From an uncultured Porphyromonadaceae bacterium (GTDB lineage Bacteria; Bacteroidota; Bacteroidia; Bacteroidales; Muribaculaceae), in the NCBI GenBank assembly GCA_900550645.1, contig URTA01000023.1, positions 1-37,010 on the forward strand: a stretch of 37,010 nt of DNA, given 5' to 3'. The notes under the pieces were generated by a model. The model was not told where the DNA came from. It saw only the letters and a list, made by a program, of their open reading frames with translations, and ran no database searches. Shown in pieces: positions 1 to 8,738 of the stretch (its first letter is position 1; the number at the start of each line of letters is the position of its first letter). The translations under genes and the position numbers were made by a program.

Positions 1-81
1 TGCTTTTCAAGAAGTTGGGTATGCCTCTTTGTGGTTTAGCGGACAGTAATAATTTACATTATTTAGAGTTGTGTCTGCGAA

Positions 82-3000
82 TCAGCGGGCGAGGGAGAGG
101 TTGATTGAGATGCCGTAGTTGGAGTTTGATGTCGGGTAGGAGGAGTTTGAGACGAGTGGCGTGTTAATCTGGTGGTCGAAGAACGCTGACAGCGTGACAC
201 GGCGGCTGAGGATGTAACTTGCCATGAAGTTGATCGAGAACGTGCGCGTTCCCTGTGTCGCCTGTGTGTAGGCTGTCTCGATGCGGCGTATCAGTGAGAG
301 GTTGTTGGAATAGGATATGTCGAGGTTCAATGTCAGGTCATTGCTTACGCCTCCCTGTTTCGATCCTATCTTAAGTATGTTGTTGAAGTTCGCAATTTTG
401 TACCCGGCTCCCAGTGTGAACTGCTTACTTGTAGTCTCAACTACCTGACCGGCAGATGAATTGAGGTTGAGTGTGCGGGAATCGCGATACTCTGTATTGA
501 GAGTAATCTCGTTATTGAATGTCACTGACAGACCGATGAGCGGTGCGAACTTCTCGGTTATTGCCACTGAGGAAATGTTGAACGGCGATGAGGGTATGGG
601 CTGCTGCGACTGCTCGTCCTGTATGAAGCCGAGGTTGCCGTCAATGCCAATCCAGTTCATATATGAAGAATACGAACCGATAGAATAGGTACACTGGTAT
701 GCGTGTGATACAGTAAATTTATTGAATATGTTACGCATATTGCCCAGGTTTATGAAGCCATCGTAAGTGACACGCCAGTTCGGACGCATAGCTTCGAGGC
801 CAGGGAAATGGCTCAATGTCACCTTGTTCACGTCATATCCGCTGTATGCAGCGAGGAACGCAGGTATCAGAACATCTGACGATGTTTGGCTGACAGTGCC
901 GACTTCTGGATTGTATGCGGTGCCGCCAAGCGGATTGCCCTCCAGGAAGCCGGTCTGCGGATAAGTGCTGCCGTTGTACTGGCTCTGCACACGGGCTGCG
1001 ACAACAGGTATGTTGGCGAGGAACTGGTTGAACGCATCTGAAGCATAACCGTCTTCAGCCTTGGAACTCTTGAACGCAGTTTTGAGAGCCACGTGTGTGC
1101 GAGTGTAGGAGCCGCTGTATGATGTAGGCATGCCGGCATACATGAACTGCATCTGCTGTGTGCGGTTGTCTGTGAGGTTTGAGGTGAGGAGTATCTTTAG
1201 GCCGGCTATCGGCTCAAGGGTAAGCTCGAAGTTGAACTCCTTGCCCCTGTTCCATATTGCAGGGGAAGTCTGTCCGTCACCAGTCAGCAGCCAACCTCGG
1301 TCGAGAGCCTTCTGCACATAGTCCTCGTTGAAGAACCCGAATGCGAAGTCGAGGCCAGGTGACATAGGACCGTACTTTGTGCTTTGCCCGAACATGTCTC
1401 CGACATTAGGGGAAAATTGCGGCAAGGTCAGCGAGCGAGACGACCTCCAACGGAAAGAGACATTGCGTGTCATCATGAGGAAGCGCAGCGAGTAGTCGCC
1501 GATTTCTTTCCACACATTCTTCTTGTCTCCCTTTTGGTCTTCAACTACGGTGACACGGATGCTTATTTTGCCCTTGTTTAGGATTTCTATGGTGTTGTCG
1601 TCCACGACGCGGGTCTCGAGCTTGACGACAGTGTTGCCGGTCGTCCGCCCGGTAATCTTGACTTTCTTGGTCTTAAGGTTGTGCTTGACCAAGGTGGTAG
1701 TGTCAGGCGAGAGGGTAATGGCTCGCTCGAACCGCTTTGCTTTCTTGTCGCGAGTATTGTTCTTATTCTTGTTTTTGTCACGAGATGAGGAAGAGGATGT
1801 TCCCCAACGCTTGTTGATGTTCTGCAGATACTTCGACTTGTTGTAGAGCGTCTCAAAGTTGATGCGTGCATCAGCGTTCCATGTAGACTGGTTGGCGATA
1901 GTGTTGCCGAGGAACATGTCTTCGACAGTTGCGCCTTTGTCCCAGCGGTATGTGGAATTGTATGTCAGCGAGCCGCTGATGAAGCTCAACAAGGGAATCT
2001 TGCTGAACGGCGGTCGCCACGAAGCAGTGAACGTCTGGTTGTAGTTCCACGGTGTGCCGAAGCCCTTGATAGAGTTCCATACGGTGTCTTTCCAGTCGCG
2101 GTATTTGTCGGGGAACAGTTTTTTGTTCACAGCACCGACAGTTTCCTCGATGCGTGCAGTCGTATTGCTGGCGAATGTGAAGTTGAGCGACTGCGTTAGG
2201 TTCCAAGTCAGGTTGAGCTGCCTGTCCCAAAGGAAATTCTTGCTCACCTGTACAGGCAGACGGAAGTCAACGTCCACTTCGGAGCGTGTCTGTTCCTCGT
2301 AATAGTAACGGGATATGTTGGTAAGGAACGTCAGCGAATTGAACATCCAGTTGATGCCCCATTCCTTGAAGAACTTGGCGTTTTTGCTCTTGCTCTTAAG
2401 CCAGCCGAAAGGCTTCAGCGGCTTGATATAAGGCGAGTATGAGTACTGAAAACTGCCCCGGTAGTCGTTGGTGTTCTGGTATTCTGTGGTCGGGTCTACG
2501 TTCTTCTGCTTGTTGAACGAGAATGACACCTGGAAGTTTGCTGGATCCCAAGGCATCGGATTCTTGCTCTGCACATTAAACTTCAGTCCCGAGATTGAGA
2601 AGTTCTCAACGGTCTTGCGCGTTATGGCATAGCTGCTTATTGAATCGCGCTCGTGTTTGGTTGCTGCTGCGTCGAGAGCGTCTTTCAGCAATATGTCTTG
2701 ATCAAGGGGGTTGTATTTCGGAGTGTTCTTTTCAGTCGAATGAGAATAGTAAATAGGGGCCGACAGTTTCGCACCGGCAGGGAATACCTTTCCCAAATCG
2801 CCTTGTACGGCAAAGTTGAGTTGCTCGTAGCGGTCGAGGCGGCGTTGTGACAGTCCCTGGTCAACGCCACCGAAGCCGTCAGTCTCTATGTGTCCTGAAA
2901 CATTGACAGTGGCTATGTCGCTAATGCCGAGGTTGAGATTGCCTTTGGCAGCCCAGCCTCCTGACTCGTTGAAGTCTGTCACTTTCATTTCATTGACCCA

Positions 3001-6000
3001 TACCGTTCCGTCTTTGACAGAATTTGAGCGGTTGCGAACACCGATAAGCATAACACGCACGTCGGACAACGACGGGTTGCCAAGCACAGCAACAGTGTTG
3101 TGGTCGTTGCCGGGGTCACGCATACTGAACAGGGTCGTGTAGCCGATGCCTTCTGTACCAGCAGACCGCTGGCGGTTGCGCTCGGTCTTTACATTGGTGA
3201 AGGTCTCCATCGCCACGTCAAGTCGGTTTGAAATGGGCCAAACACGAGCCCGGTCGCCGCTGTTCATATTATTATATCGTCCCTCGGGTGTCAGCTCGAG
3301 GGGTATTTCATATTCATAATAGTTGTTCTTGACATCCGAGCCAAGGCGTATGAACATTGAGAGGTCGCCGTTTGACACGTTGGTCACGTTGTCGATGAGA
3401 GCTTCGGCGTGTACCCACATCTGCAGACGCTTGTATATGCGCAGGTCGAGCTGGGTGTTTTTGTAAATGCCGCGTGCATCACCGGCCTGAAGACCTGTCA
3501 CCTTCATTGACAGCGACTGCTCGTTGAGCTGTGTGGCCTGTGATTGTCCGGGGTCTTGTATACGGGTAACATCTGGCGGGAGCACGTAGTTGACCGGTGT
3601 GCGTCCGCTGTTTTCCTCGATGTTTACCACTGATACGTCAAGCTGGCCCTCGGCAGGAGAGTCATTGCGGCTGTTGAGGTTGAACTTGTAGTCGCGCCAG
3701 TCGCCGCGGACTAGTTCGAGCGTAGCGAAACGGAGGTGAGTCACTGCACGGAATCCGGTCATGAACATACGGGCGAAACGGATAGTCGAGAAGTCGTTGA
3801 TGCCTCCGACAACTTTGTCCGGGTTGCTCAAGGGTATCTTGAATTGATACCACACCATGGTCTTTTTGCCGTCACGTGTTGTCACCTCCGATACCTGCTT
3901 GTCGGTTATGTAGTTCTTGCCGACCTCGAGGTCTTCAGGACGTATGGATACCTTGTACTGGAAGTAACGCTCGTATTCGTTCAGTGTATTGTCTTGGTTT
4001 ATGTCTTCCACGTCCGGTACAGAACGCGAAGACTGGTACTGGGGGTTGTCGCTTTGGTCAGGGGAGAGGGAGTTGCCTTCCACGCCGTTGTAGTGCTTGT
4101 AACGGTCCAGGATAGAAGTCTGGTGCTGGTCATACCAAGCTGAGCGGTAGAAATGGTAGTTGTCGCCGGCGGGGTCGTTCATCGGAGAGAACGGGTCGTC
4201 CTGCATCTCGGAAATGACAGTAGGGGAGAGGCGTTGGCGCAGGCCGTTCAGATAATCAGAGTATGTGTGGAAGTTGTATTCGTCGTCATTAGACAGCCCG
4301 TCAAGGCCTAAGTCCTGCATAGGGCGGGCATTGGCAGCATTCTCGAAAGCGTAGGTAAGCGAGTTCTGCGTAGACACGCGCCCCCAGTTGGTTTCAGCCA
4401 TGTACTGGTTGTTGCCGTCAATGGGGTTGCCGTTTTCGTAGCTTTTCTTGCCGTCTTTGAGGATGTCCTCGCTTATCTCGCCGAAGTTGAAATAGAGGTC
4501 GCCTCCCTCGGTATTGGGGTTGTCAGGGTCGAGGAACGGGTCGAGCATCCAGAACTGCACATACTCGATGTTGGAGTTCTCGAAATTGGTGTTGTCCAGC
4601 TTGCGCATTATGCCGCCCCAACGCTTTTCAGGGTTGAGCAGGCTGCCGTTGCTGTCGATGTTGTCGCAGTCAAGGTTGTATGGGCCTCGCTCTGTCGGGT
4701 AGAACGACAGGTTGAGTGTCTGTATGTAGTTCGACTCACCGTAGTTGATTTCGCGGTTGGGGAAAATCTCGTTGACTGTCACCTCGCGGACGTATGGGTT
4801 AGACAGCTGGGCAACGTCGTTTTTCAGATATCCTGGCAGCATTGAGGAGTTGCGCTGTGTGAAAATGCGGTCGATGTAATACCATGCCAGTAACGAGCGG
4901 TTTTTGCCGTAGTCAACGTTGTCAACGAGTGCGGCCTCGGGAAACAGCGCGTCTGCGCTCGGGTCATACGGGGTTGAAGCCAGAAACCATGAATAGGGTG
5001 AACGCAGGTCAACGCCAGTCTGTGAGTTCTCGAAGTCATCGATATAGCTAGACCCTTTGGCAGAGCCGGACTTCTGTTTGTGAGGAACGAGCTGTGCAAA
5101 CTCGCCGGTCATGCTGATGCTCGACGGCGCAGTGGAACTGACGGTCGGAATCTTGTTGATGAGGTTGGTCAGCCACATGAACTGCTTGTTGAACGAGAAG
5201 TTGACGCCCCACATCGTATTGTTGATAACTTCGTCGCCGATGTTCACCTTCTCTGTAAGTGCTTTCTCCGAGAAATTCAACAGCGTAGCACCTAAGGTAA
5301 AATCCTTGCTGAACTTGTACTGCGCGTCAAGTCCGACAAGAGTCTTGCGCTGCATGGAGAATGTAGACTGGTTTTCGAGGCTGACGCTGACATTTGTGCC
5401 GGCATCGATGATGCTCTGGTTGGTTATAGTGACTATACCCATGGAGTAGTCCACCGTGTAGTCGCTGTTTTCCACCAGCGTCGCGCCGCCGGCTGTCACG
5501 ACAACAGACCCTCGCGGCACATTCATCGCGTTGAGGCGTATGGTCGCGCCGTTTGATGCCTGGTATTCGCCCACTAGCGAGTATTTGTTCTTGTCGGCAA
5601 ACTGCCGTGCCACCACGAGGGTAGAGTCGTACAGCTCATGGAAAACGTATGGTTCTGCTATGGCTGGGTCGCCTATTTTCCGCTCGAGGTTGTCGCCGAA
5701 AGGCTCTGCCACCGGGAATATAACCTTGCCGCTTGATGAGATGACTGTATAGCCTTCGATGTAGTCGAAGAAGCCGTCAGGGTTGGTCTCCTGATTGGAG
5801 TCGAGCCGGTCGAGGTTCATCAGCTGGAGTATCGGCTTGTCTGACACTGTGGGCGCAGGGATATAGTTTATCTCCTGCCCGGTGGTGTCGCTAAGGTACT
5901 TGATGTTCAGCTTGAAGTTCTTCTTCTGCAGCTGGTACGCGCCGAGCGAGTAGACGTTTTTCATCATCAGCTTCCACATCGGCAGTTTCGGGGATACTGT

Positions 6001-7560
6001 TGTTCCACGCAGCATTTTCAGATAGAGGGACTGGCTTGTGGCGCTTACGTCGCTCGAAAACTCGCCCACCTGGTAGACCTTGCCGTTGCACGTGTATTCG
6101 TATGCCACGGCAAGAACTTCGTCTGTTGATAGCGCAGATTTTAGCGAGATGTAGCCGAGAGTGGAGTTGAGGGTGTATTCGCTCGAACTCAGCAGCCGTG
6201 CGCTCTCCACTTTCTCAAAGTCACGTCCGCCGTTGATGCCGTATGCTTGCAGCGGTTCGAGCACTTGGGTGACGCGGCTTATGTCGCGGGCATCAGGATA
6301 TTGCTCCTTGATGACGCTCAACAGGTTGTTTGACTGGTTCGAGGGGTTGTCATACGACATATTGGGGATCCAGTAGTCTGAAGCCAGACGCTTGTTCTCA
6401 CCCAAGTCCATGAAGCCCACAAAGTTGCGGGACTCATTGTAGTTGCCGTTTTTGTTAGTCACCCAAACCTCTATTCGAGTGATGTTTATGCCCGAAGACA
6501 CGTGCGGCAGCTTGGAAGCAAACTGGTCGTAGTTGTCATAGAAATATTGTGACAGGAAGAAGTGCCGGTTTGCATCATACTCATCGGCACGTACCTGAAA
6601 TTTCGTAGTCTGCACACCGCCCTGCGTCGAGACTGTCTTGGATTCGCTGTTTTGCTGTGACAGCAGTCCTGTCAGTGTGAGTTTGCCGAACTGCAGCTTC
6701 GCCTTGACACCGAACAGGGCAGTCCCGCCGCGTATGAGGCTTGACCCGGTGGTCATGCTCACATTGCCGGCCTCGATGTTCTTGATGATTTCATCCTCTT
6801 TGCCCTCGTATGCCAGTTTCAGGTTCTTGGAGTCGAAGTCAAACGTAGCGTCGGTGTTGTACGTCATGTTGAACTTCATCTTGTCACCCACCGACGCAGC
6901 TATGTTTGCTTGTATTTTCTGGTCGAAATCGAAATATGTCTTGCGGCGCGACTTGAGCGAGATTGCTGGGTTATCCGTCTTGTTGCTCTTGATGCCCATG
7001 GAAATCTGGGCAGAGCCGGAGGTGGTCAACCGCACGCCGCCAGGGCCGAACACCTTTTCGAGCGGTCCGAGTGCGAAGTTCATGTCGAGGATGTTGAACG
7101 GTTCTTTCTCTTTCTTCTCGAAAATTTCGCTGTTTTTCGAGCGGAAATAGTCCCACATTTCCTGTTTGTTGACTATCGCGTTGTATTGCTCGGCACTCAT
7201 CATGTACGGGGTCACGATTTCATTCTCGCCGAGCTTGGTGCGTATGACGTACATTCCGAGTTCGGGGTCATACGTCACTTCTGTCTTGATGTTTTCTGGA
7301 GTAGAGAGGTCGGCTGCATATTCCTTGCCGGCATAGTCGTCGTAATCGCGCGGGATAGTCGGCTGCACGGCAGACGGCATGGCAATGCTGTCCTGCTTGT
7401 TTGGATTGCTGTACTGGCTCGCCGGCGGCGGTGGAGGCGGGGCTATCGGCTTAGTCCCTGTGCGTGTCTGCGAATGTGATACAACGGTTGCCAACAACGC
7501 TGCTATCAGCATTGCCGGCATTGCCAGACGTTTTATGTAGATGTTCCTTCTACTTCGCAT
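82..7560 (-). CDS. sprA: Cell-surface protein SprA (type IX secretion translocon)
   Basis: SprA (Sov in Porphyromonas) is the very large outer-membrane beta-barrel through which the type IX secretion system exports proteins. The 2492-residue product has the giant size expected of this family. It opens with a basic N-terminus and hydrophobic signal peptide (about residues 1-31), followed by a proline run near residue 43. The rest is long, rich in Asn, aromatic and alternating hydrophobic residues, as in barrel strands. A conserved-looking stretch SYIDDFENSQTGVDLRSPYS lies near residue 835, and a Ser/Lys/Asn-rich low-complexity segment near residues 1920-1945. The frame is intact. It sits 41 bp downstream of ruvA on the same strand, so the two are probably co-transcribed. 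The family call rests on size, composition and recalled SprA sequence; no other T9SS component is in the window. Confidence 0.93.
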   Translation of the reverse strand: MRSRRNIYIKRLAMPAMLIAALLATVVSHSQTRTGTKPIAPPPPPPASQYSNPNKQDSIAMPSAVQPTIPRDYDDYAGKEYAADLSTPENIKTEVTYDPELGMYVIRTKLGENEIVTPYMMSAEQYNAIVNKQEMWDYFRSKNSEIFEKKEKEPFNILDMNFALGPLEKVFGPGGVRLTTSGSAQISMGIKSNKTDNPAISLKSRRKTYFDFDQKIQANIAASVGDKMKFNMTYNTDATFDFDSKNLKLAYEGKEDEIIKNIEAGNVSMTTGSSLIRGGTALFGVKAKLQFGKLTLTGLLSQQNSESKTVSTQGGVQTTKFQVRADEYDANRHFFLSQYFYDNYDQFASKLPHVSSGINITRIEVWVTNKNGNYNESRNFVGFMDLGENKRLASDYWIPNMSYDNPSNQSNNLLSVIKEQYPDARDISRVTQVLEPLQAYGINGGRDFEKVESARLLSSSEYTLNSTLGYISLKSALSTDEVLAVAYEYTCNGKVYQVGEFSSDVSATSQSLYLKMLRGTTVSPKLPMWKLMMKNVYSLGAYQLQKKNFKLNIKYLSDTTGQEINYIPAPTVSDKPILQLMNLDRLDSNQETNPDGFFDYIEGYTVISSSGKVIFPVAEPFGDNLERKIGDPAIAEPYVFHELYDSTLVVARQFADKNKYSLVGEYQASNGATIRLNAMNVPRGSVVVTAGGATLVENSDYTVDYSMGIVTITNQSIIDAGTNVSVSLENQSTFSMQRKTLVGLDAQYKFSKDFTLGATLLNFSEKALTEKVNIGDEVINNTMWGVNFSFNKQFMWLTNLINKIPTVSSTAPSSISMTGEFAQLVPHKQKSGSAKGSSYIDDFENSQTGVDLRSPYSWFLASTPYDPSADALFPEAALVDNVDYGKNRSLLAWYYIDRIFTQRNSSMLPGYLKNDVAQLSNPYVREVTVNEIFPNREINYGESNYIQTLNLSFYPTERGPYNLDCDNIDSNGSLLNPEKRWGGIMRKLDNTNFENSNIEYVQFWMLDPFLDPDNPNTEGGDLYFNFGEISEDILKDGKKSYENGNPIDGNNQYMAETNWGRVSTQNSLTYAFENAANARPMQDLGLDGLSNDDEYNFHTYSDYLNGLRQRLSPTVISEMQDDPFSPMNDPAGDNYHFYRSAWYDQHQTSILDRYKHYNGVEGNSLSPDQSDNPQYQSSRSVPDVEDINQDNTLNEYERYFQYKVSIRPEDLEVGKNYITDKQVSEVTTRDGKKTMVWYQFKIPLSNPDKVVGGINDFSTIRFARMFMTGFRAVTHLRFATLELVRGDWRDYKFNLNSRNDSPAEGQLDVSVVNIEENSGRTPVNYVLPPDVTRIQDPGQSQATQLNEQSLSMKVTGLQAGDARGIYKNTQLDLRIYKRLQMWVHAEALIDNVTNVSNGDLSMFIRLGSDVKNNYYEYEIPLELTPEGRYNNMNSGDRARVWPISNRLDVAMETFTNVKTERNRQRSAGTEGIGYTTLFSMRDPGNDHNTVAVLGNPSLSDVRVMLIGVRNRSNSVKDGTVWVNEMKVTDFNESGGWAAKGNLNLGISDIATVNVSGHIETDGFGGVDQGLSQRRLDRYEQLNFAVQGDLGKVFPAGAKLSAPIYYSHSTEKNTPKYNPLDQDILLKDALDAAATKHERDSISSYAITRKTVENFSISGLKFNVQSKNPMPWDPANFQVSFSFNKQKNVDPTTEYQNTNDYRGSFQYSYSPYIKPLKPFGWLKSKSKNAKFFKEWGINWMFNSLTFLTNISRYYYEEQTRSEVDVDFRLPVQVSKNFLWDRQLNLTWNLTQSLNFTFASNTTARIEETVGAVNKKLFPDKYRDWKDTVWNSIKGFGTPWNYNQTFTASWRPPFSKIPLLSFISGSLTYNSTYRWDKGATVEDMFLGNTIANQSTWNADARINFETLYNKSKYLQNINKRWGTSSSSSRDKNKNKNNTRDKKAKRFERAITLSPDTTTLVKHNLKTKKVKITGRTTGNTVVKLETRVVDDNTIEILNKGKISIRVTVVEDQKGDKKNVWKEIGDYSLRFLMMTRNVSFRWRSSRSLTLPQFSPNVGDMFGQSTKYGPMSPGLDFAFGFFNEDYVQKALDRGWLLTGDGQTSPAIWNRGKEFNFELTLEPIAGLKILLTSNLTDNRTQQMQFMYAGMPTSYSGSYTRTHVALKTAFKSSKAEDGYASDAFNQFLANIPVVAARVQSQYNGSTYPQTGFLEGNPLGGTAYNPEVGTVSQTSSDVLIPAFLAAYSGYDVNKVTLSHFPGLEAMRPNWRVTYDGFINLGNMRNIFNKFTVSHAYQCTYSIGSYSSYMNWIGIDGNLGFIQDEQSQQPIPSSPFNISSVAITEKFAPLIGLSVTFNNEITLNTEYRDSRTLNLNSSAGQVVETTSKQFTLGAGYKIANFNNILKIGSKQGGVSNDLTLNLDISYSNNLSLIRRIETAYTQATQGTRTFSINFMASYILSRRVTLSAFFDHQINTPLVSNSSYPTSNSNYGISINLSLAR

Positions 7561-7601
7561 AAGGTCTGCAACCCATTGCAGTCATGATGCAACTCTGTGC
7601 G

Positions 7602-8183
7602 TCACAGCATTTTGAGAGCTTGCTTTATGGCAGCTTCTGTCGATATTCCAGGCTCGTCTGCGAATATCTTCGCAAGAGCCTTGCGGCTCAACGTTGCAGT
7701 GAAGCCCAGCATCTGCAAAGCTGTCAATGCCTCCTCGTATGCCTCGGACTGCACAGGTTGACTTGTAGATAACGCGAAGTCTACGCTGTTTATTTTATCC
7801 CGCAGATCTACAATTATGCGTTGTGCCGTCTTGCCTCCTATTCCTTTGACTGCTTTCAGCATAGCGTCGTTGCCAGTCGCTATCGCTCCTTCGAGCTGGT
7901 CGGCTGTCATGGCGGACAGAATCAGGCGTGCCGTGTTCGGCCCGACACCGCTCACGCCAATCAGCAGACGGAACAGCATACGCCCTCGCTTGTCGAGAAA
8001 CCCGAACAACACGTGCGCATCCTCTCGTATGGATTCATGCACATACAGTTTGGCTTGTTTCATCGTTTCGAGGGTCGCATAATCGAGCAGCGTGATGTTT
8101 ACCTCATAGCCCAGGCCGTTGCAGTCTAAGACTGCAGCTGTCGGTGTCAGTTCGGCTATTGAGCCGCTTATATAGTCAATCAT
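7602..8183 (-). CDS. ruvA: Holliday junction branch migration protein RuvA
   Basis: RuvA binds the four-way Holliday junction as a tetramer and loads the RuvB helicase for branch migration. The 193-residue product has the normal length. The start MIDYISGSIAEL begins the N-terminal OB-fold domain (about 1-62). Two helix-hairpin-helix motifs follow, seen as IGVSGVGPNTA and VKGIGGKTAQR. The small C-terminal domain that contacts RuvB (about 145-193) ends in IKQALKML. The gene has its own good promoter at 8216-8246 and is followed closely by sprA. ruvB is not in the window. Confidence 0.97.
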   Translation of the reverse strand: MIDYISGSIAELTPTAAVLDCNGLGYEVNITLLDYATLETMKQAKLYVHESIREDAHVLFGFLDKRGRMLFRLLIGVSGVGPNTARLILSAMTADQLEGAIATGNDAMLKAVKGIGGKTAQRIIVDLRDKINSVDFALSTSQPVQSEAYEEALTALQMLGFTATLSRKALAKIFADEPGISTEAAIKQALKML

Positions 8184-8215
8184 TCGTGATGTCTATCTTT
8201 GTTTGTATCGTATGA

Positions 8216-8246
8216 CAAAGTTAGTCATTTTGCATCATACGTGCAA
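8216..8246 (-). promoter_or_regulatory. Bacteroidota-type promoter for ruvA-sprA
   Basis: On the minus strand a TTG (8244-8246) is followed 20 bp later by TAACTTTG (8216-8223). This matches the Bacteroidota primary sigma pattern (-33 TTTG, -7 TAnnTTTG). Transcription would start near 8210, leaving a leader of about 25 nt before the ruvA ATG. Confidence 0.7.
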
Positions 8247-8353
8247 GTGCGCTGTCTTTCAGTGAATTTCTTGTCTTCTGTGTCGCCGTTACAGTCAATG
8301 GTATCTGACAGGACTGACATTGCAGCAGGGTTGGAAAAGGTGCTTGTCGGCAT

Positions 8354-8370
8354 TTGGCACGCTTATTGCT
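8354..8370 (+). promoter_or_regulatory. Sigma-54-like (-24/-12) promoter upstream of groESL
   Basis: The sequence TTGGCACGCTTATTGCT carries GG (8356-8357) and GC (8368-8369) separated by exactly 10 bp, matching the RpoN consensus TGGCAC-N5-TTGC. Initiation would fall near 8381, about 30 nt before the groES ATG. No TAnnTTTG element is visible on this strand between 8184 and 8411. A direct repeat CTGACA (8305-8310 and 8314-8319) lies about 40 bp upstream. I see no CIRCE inverted repeat. Function is inferred from the match only. Confidence 0.55.
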
Positions 8371-8411
8371 AACGGCGAAAATCAGAAATTAATCAAAAAA
8401 CAAACGATATC

Positions 8412-8684
8412 ATGAACATCAAACCGTTGGCAGACCGTGTACTCATAGAGCCGGTTGCAGCTGAAGAAGTGACAATGAGCGGAATCATAATTCCTGACTC
8501 CGCAAAAGAGAAGCCTCTGAAAGGTAAAGTGCTCGCCGTTGGCAATGGCACCAAAGATGAGGAGATGGTTCTGAAAGTTGGCGACACCGTACTCTATGGC
8601 AAGTATGCCGGCACTGAAATCGAGATTGAAGGTGAGAAGTATCTGATGATGCGTCAGAGCGACGTTCTCGCTATCGTAGGTTGA
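8412..8684 (+). CDS. groES: Co-chaperonin GroES
   Basis: GroES is the heptameric 10-kDa lid that caps the GroEL folding chamber. The 90-residue product has the standard length. It begins MNIKPLADRVLIEP, contains the mobile-loop region around EEVTMSGIIIPDSAKEKP (about 18-36), and ends with the conserved LMMRQSDVLAIVG strand. It lies 54 bp upstream of groEL, forming the usual bicistronic heat-shock operon. The sigma-54-like site at 8354-8370 is the only convincing promoter candidate. Confidence 0.98.
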   Translation: MNIKPLADRVLIEPVAAEEVTMSGIIIPDSAKEKPLKGKVLAVGNGTKDEEMVLKVGDTVLYGKYAGTEIEIEGEKYLMMRQSDVLAIVG

Positions 8685-8723
8685 ACATAAAACAGGCGAC
8701 AGTATACTGCCGCTAATAATTCA

Positions 8724-8729
8724 AGGAGG
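8724..8729 (+). promoter_or_regulatory. Strong Shine-Dalgarno site of groEL
   Basis: AGGAGG lies 9 nt before the groEL ATG (8739). Such a full anti-16S match is uncommon in Bacteroidota, where most genes lack one; other starts in this window show nothing comparable. It fixes the groEL start and suggests high initiation. Confidence 0.7.
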
Positions 8730-8738
8730 AAATACACA

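Noticed and set aside
6910..7479. Plus-strand open frame of 189 codons at the start of sprA
   Set aside because: Antisense to the SprA signal peptide and N-terminal region; no support as a gene.
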